Source of the DNA: Actinosynnema sp. ALI-1.44
GTDB lineage: Bacteria; Actinomycetota; Actinomycetes; Mycobacteriales; Pseudonocardiaceae
DNA length: 64,000 nt
Direction of reading: 5' to 3'
Assembly: GCF_001984155.1 (NCBI RefSeq)
Contig: NZ_MTQO01000052.1
Span: 434,001-498,000 of the forward strand
The position numbers and the translations under genes were made by a program. The notes under the pieces are model-generated. The model searched no databases. It was not told where the DNA came from and saw only the letters and a list, made by a program, of their open reading frames with translations. Positions within the stretch are counted from its first letter, which is position 1. Each line of letters opens with the position of its first letter. Shown piece after piece: positions 62,189 through 64,000 of the stretch.

Positions 62189-63405
62189 GGCCACGCCGGC
62201 TTGGGGAACACGATCCTGTCGGTGGTCGCCGCCGGTTTGGGCGAGACGACCTCGACCTTGCCGTTCTGCCACTGGGCCACCATGTACGAGCTCTGCGGCT
62301 CACCGTTCGCGGCCCACCTGAGCGGGCCGAGGATCGTCGGCACCTCGTTGGCGCGCAACCAGTCCGCCAGCGCGACCTGGTCGATCCGGCCGACCTTGGT
62401 CACGGCCTCCTGCAGCACCTGGCCCGCGGCGAACGCGTCCGCCGCGTCCTCGGTCGGCGGGCCGTTGAAGCGCTTGCGGTACTCCTGCGCGAACTCGGCG
62501 TTCACCGGCGTCTTGGCGGCCTCGCTCCAACTGGTGCTGTACAACACGCCTTCGGTCGCGTCCTTGCCGACGCCGTCGCTGTACTGGTTGCCGTTGCCGG
62601 GCGCGTTGGTCTGGAAGAAGACCTTGGGCGAGAACCCGACCTGTCGCAGCGCGCGCACCGCGCCGATGCCGTCCTCGAACTGGGCGCCCTGCGCGAACAG
62701 GTCAGGCGACTCGGCCACGGCGGCGCTGACGATCGGCTGGAAGTTCGTGGTGTTGGCCGGGTAGACGGTCGAGTGGACGGTCCGCAGCCCGGCCGCTTCC
62801 AGTTGGCGCTGCAGCGACTCGATGACCGGCCGGGTGAACGGGTCATCCTGCGTGATGAACGCGGCGGTCCTGGGCCGTTGCGCCTCGGGCAGGGACTTCA
62901 CCCACTCCGTGACGCCGTCCGCGTGGTGCGGCGCCGTCGCCGGTTGCGCGAAGAACAGCATTTTGAACCCGCGGGTGAACATGTTCGGCGCGGCGCCCGC
63001 CGGTTCGACGAAAAGCATCTGGTTGCGCTCGGCCACAGCGGAAGCGGCGTAGTTGAGCAGCGACGAGAAGCTGCCGAGCAGGAGGTCCACCTTGTCCTGC
63101 GTGATCAGCTTGGTGTAGTCGGCGATGATCGTGTCCTGGTTGCTGGCGTCGTCGGTGACGCGCAGGTCCACCTGCCTGCCGAGCAGGCCGCCCGCGGCGT
63201 TGACCCGGTCGCGCCAGATCTCGTAACCGCGCCTCGCCTCGCCACCGGGCTGGGAGAACTGCCCGGTGAGCGGCAACGACGTGCCGATCAGGATCGGACC
63301 ACCCCCGCCGCCGGCCTGGCCACCGCCCCCGCACCCGGCGCTGACCAGCAACGCCGCGCACGCGACGAGGGCACGCAGCCTGAGCCGGACGGATCGTTCT
63401 CGCAT
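62185..63405 (-). CDS. Branched-chain-type substrate-binding lipoprotein
   Basis: From ATG 63405 (GAGGAGATCC site), 406 residues. A lipoprotein leader ends at SAGCGGGG, then a type I periplasmic-binding fold: ILIGTSLPLTGQFSQPGGEARRGYEIW, GLLGRQVDLRVTDDASN, and TAAFITQDDPFTRPVIESLQRQ. It captures the substrate for the LivHMGF transporter. Although the family transports branched amino acids, amides, aromatic acids and urea, the LacI-type control may suggest another type of compound. The operator lies 43 bp upstream. Confidence 0.92.
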   Translation of the reverse strand: MRERSVRLRLRALVACAALLVSAGCGGGGQAGGGGGPILIGTSLPLTGQFSQPGGEARRGYEIWRDRVNAAGGLLGRQVDLRVTDDASNQDTIIADYTKLITQDKVDLLLGSFSSLLNYAASAVAERNQMLFVEPAGAAPNMFTRGFKMLFFAQPATAPHHADGVTEWVKSLPEAQRPRTAAFITQDDPFTRPVIESLQRQLEAAGLRTVHSTVYPANTTNFQPIVSAAVAESPDLFAQGAQFEDGIGAVRALRQVGFSPKVFFQTNAPGNGNQYSDGVGKDATEGVLYSTSWSEAAKTPVNAEFAQEYRKRFNGPPTEDAADAFAAGQVLQEAVTKVGRIDQVALADWLRANEVPTILGPLRWAANGEPQSSYMVAQWQNGKVEVVSPKPAATTDRIVFPKPAWP

Positions 63406-63447
63406 CACGGATCTCCTCGACGTCGTCGAAGTCCCAACCCAACCATG

Positions 63448-63460
63448 GCAAACGATTGCA
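63448..63460. promoter_or_regulatory. LacI-type operator upstream of the ABC operon
   Basis: GCAAACGATTGCA, a near-palindrome with central CG (GCAA..CG..TTGC arms), matches the reverse complement of the site at 57701-57713 in 12 of 13 bases. It lies 43 bp before the binding-protein start. Confidence 0.75.
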
Positions 63461-63577
63461 GCACAGCGCCTTTGGTCGCACGCTGTGCTGACTTCCCTGT
63501 GACCACTAGGGGGTATCACGGCACCAAAGCCGGCACCACCCGCCATCTGTCGCGCCCGATTGGTCTCCGCCACCGGC

Positions 63578-63994
63578 TCACCGCCGGTAGGTGTAGAGGA
63601 TCAGCCCTTCGTTGTACTTGGCCAGCCTGTCGTACAGCGCGCGAGCAGGGGCGTCTGTCAGTGTGTTCCAGTAGAGGCGTGGCGCGCCGTGTTCCTTGGC
63701 GTCCGTCGCCACCCAGTTGATCATCGCCGTCGCGACGCCACGCCGCCGGGCTGCCGGCTCGACGAACAGGTCCGCCAGGTAGCACCTTCCCCCGTTGCCC
63801 CAGACACTCGCGTGGAACACGTAGTGCGCGACACCGATGGCCTTGCCGTCCAGTCGCGCGATGATCCCGCGTATCCGGTCGGCGAGCAGCTTCTGCCAGG
63901 TCGGTTCGTAGCTGTCGTCGCTGATGTCGTGCGCGAAGTGCGTGTGGTGGCCCCGCGCGAGCACTTCCCATTCGGCACGGTCGGATTCGGTCAC
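63578..63994 (-). CDS. GNAT-family acetyltransferase
   Basis: A 138-residue single-domain GNAT from GTG 63994: KAIGVAHYVFHASVWGNGGRCYLADLFVEPAARRRGVATAMINWV holds strand 4 and the acetyl-CoA loop (RRRGVA), and LYWNTLTDAPARALYDRLAKY is the last conserved part. The start is only six bases from the window edge, so the gene might begin further upstream. Substrate unknown. It is convergent to nothing in view and lies 172 bp from the ABC operon operator. Confidence 0.85.
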   Translation of the reverse strand: MTESDRAEWEVLARGHHTHFAHDISDDSYEPTWQKLLADRIRGIIARLDGKAIGVAHYVFHASVWGNGGRCYLADLFVEPAARRRGVATAMINWVATDAKEHGAPRLYWNTLTDAPARALYDRLAKYNEGLILYTYRR

Positions 63995-64000
63995 AAGACT

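Noticed and set aside
1-64000. rRNA, tRNA, insertion sequences, prophage or attachment sites
   Set aside because: No cloverleaf, transposase, integrase or flanking repeats were recognised by eye.

Overview
The window is high-GC DNA with GTG/TTG starts, heavy use of 4-base ATGA/GTGA start-stop overlaps, phosphatidylinositol-mannoside (PIM) synthesis genes and Tat-type signals. This points to an actinomycete, most likely of the Pseudonocardiales (inference from gene content; no database search was possible). About 62 protein genes are supported. No rRNA, tRNA, insertion sequence or CRISPR array was seen.

Region 1 (1-25,900 and on to 27,937) follows a gene order also known from mycobacteria: secF-secD-yajC, ruvB-ruvA-ruvC, yebC, pdxT, pdxS, then a LemA/Nudix membrane protein, pimA, patA, pgsA, a HIT phosphorylase and thrS, nearly all on the minus strand. 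These genes cover protein export, Holliday-junction repair, pyridoxal phosphate synthesis, the first steps of PIM synthesis and Thr-tRNA charging. Several blocks interrupt the core: a four-gene redox cassette (flavin monooxygenase, FMN hydroxyacid oxidase, atypical P450, antiporter; 5,719-11,071), a DUF4262 gene, an amino-acid permease, a Tat-exported TIM-barrel protein with a divergent TetR, a FusA2-type GTPase, and a MarR/YceI pair.

Region 2 (28,100-39,450) holds a secreted DUF305 and LVIVD pair, a four-gene double ABC transporter, an enoyl-CoA hydratase, an HxlR regulator overlapping a maleylacetate reductase/hydroxyquinol dioxygenase fusion, and a secreted lipase.

Region 3 (39,450-46,350) is accessory: three small unknown genes (one apparently frameshifted), an HTH protein with a membrane-like segment and an all-beta tail, DUF6879, an XRE/DUF5753 regulator, a phosphotransferase-like protein, a GNAT and an HTH protein with a degenerate Nudix-like domain. 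Region 4 (46,350-57,700) is a run of regulator/target pairs with visible palindromic operators (TetR/quinone oxidoreductase, ArsR, MarR/VOC), a DrrAB-type exporter, a WYL regulator, DinB, a GH95 alpha-L-fucosidase-like enzyme and a double GNAT. Region 5 (57,700-63,460) is a LacI regulator and a convergent branched-chain-type ABC uptake operon. Both carry the same 13-bp operator-like sequence, so the regulator probably controls the operon and itself.

The observations most worth following are the P450 cassette with its odd heme loop, the two perfect 64-bp repeats copied from the yebC tail, the shared LacI operators, and the unusual fusions (MAR-dioxygenase, LivM-LivG, LemA-Nudix, HTH-Nudix-like).
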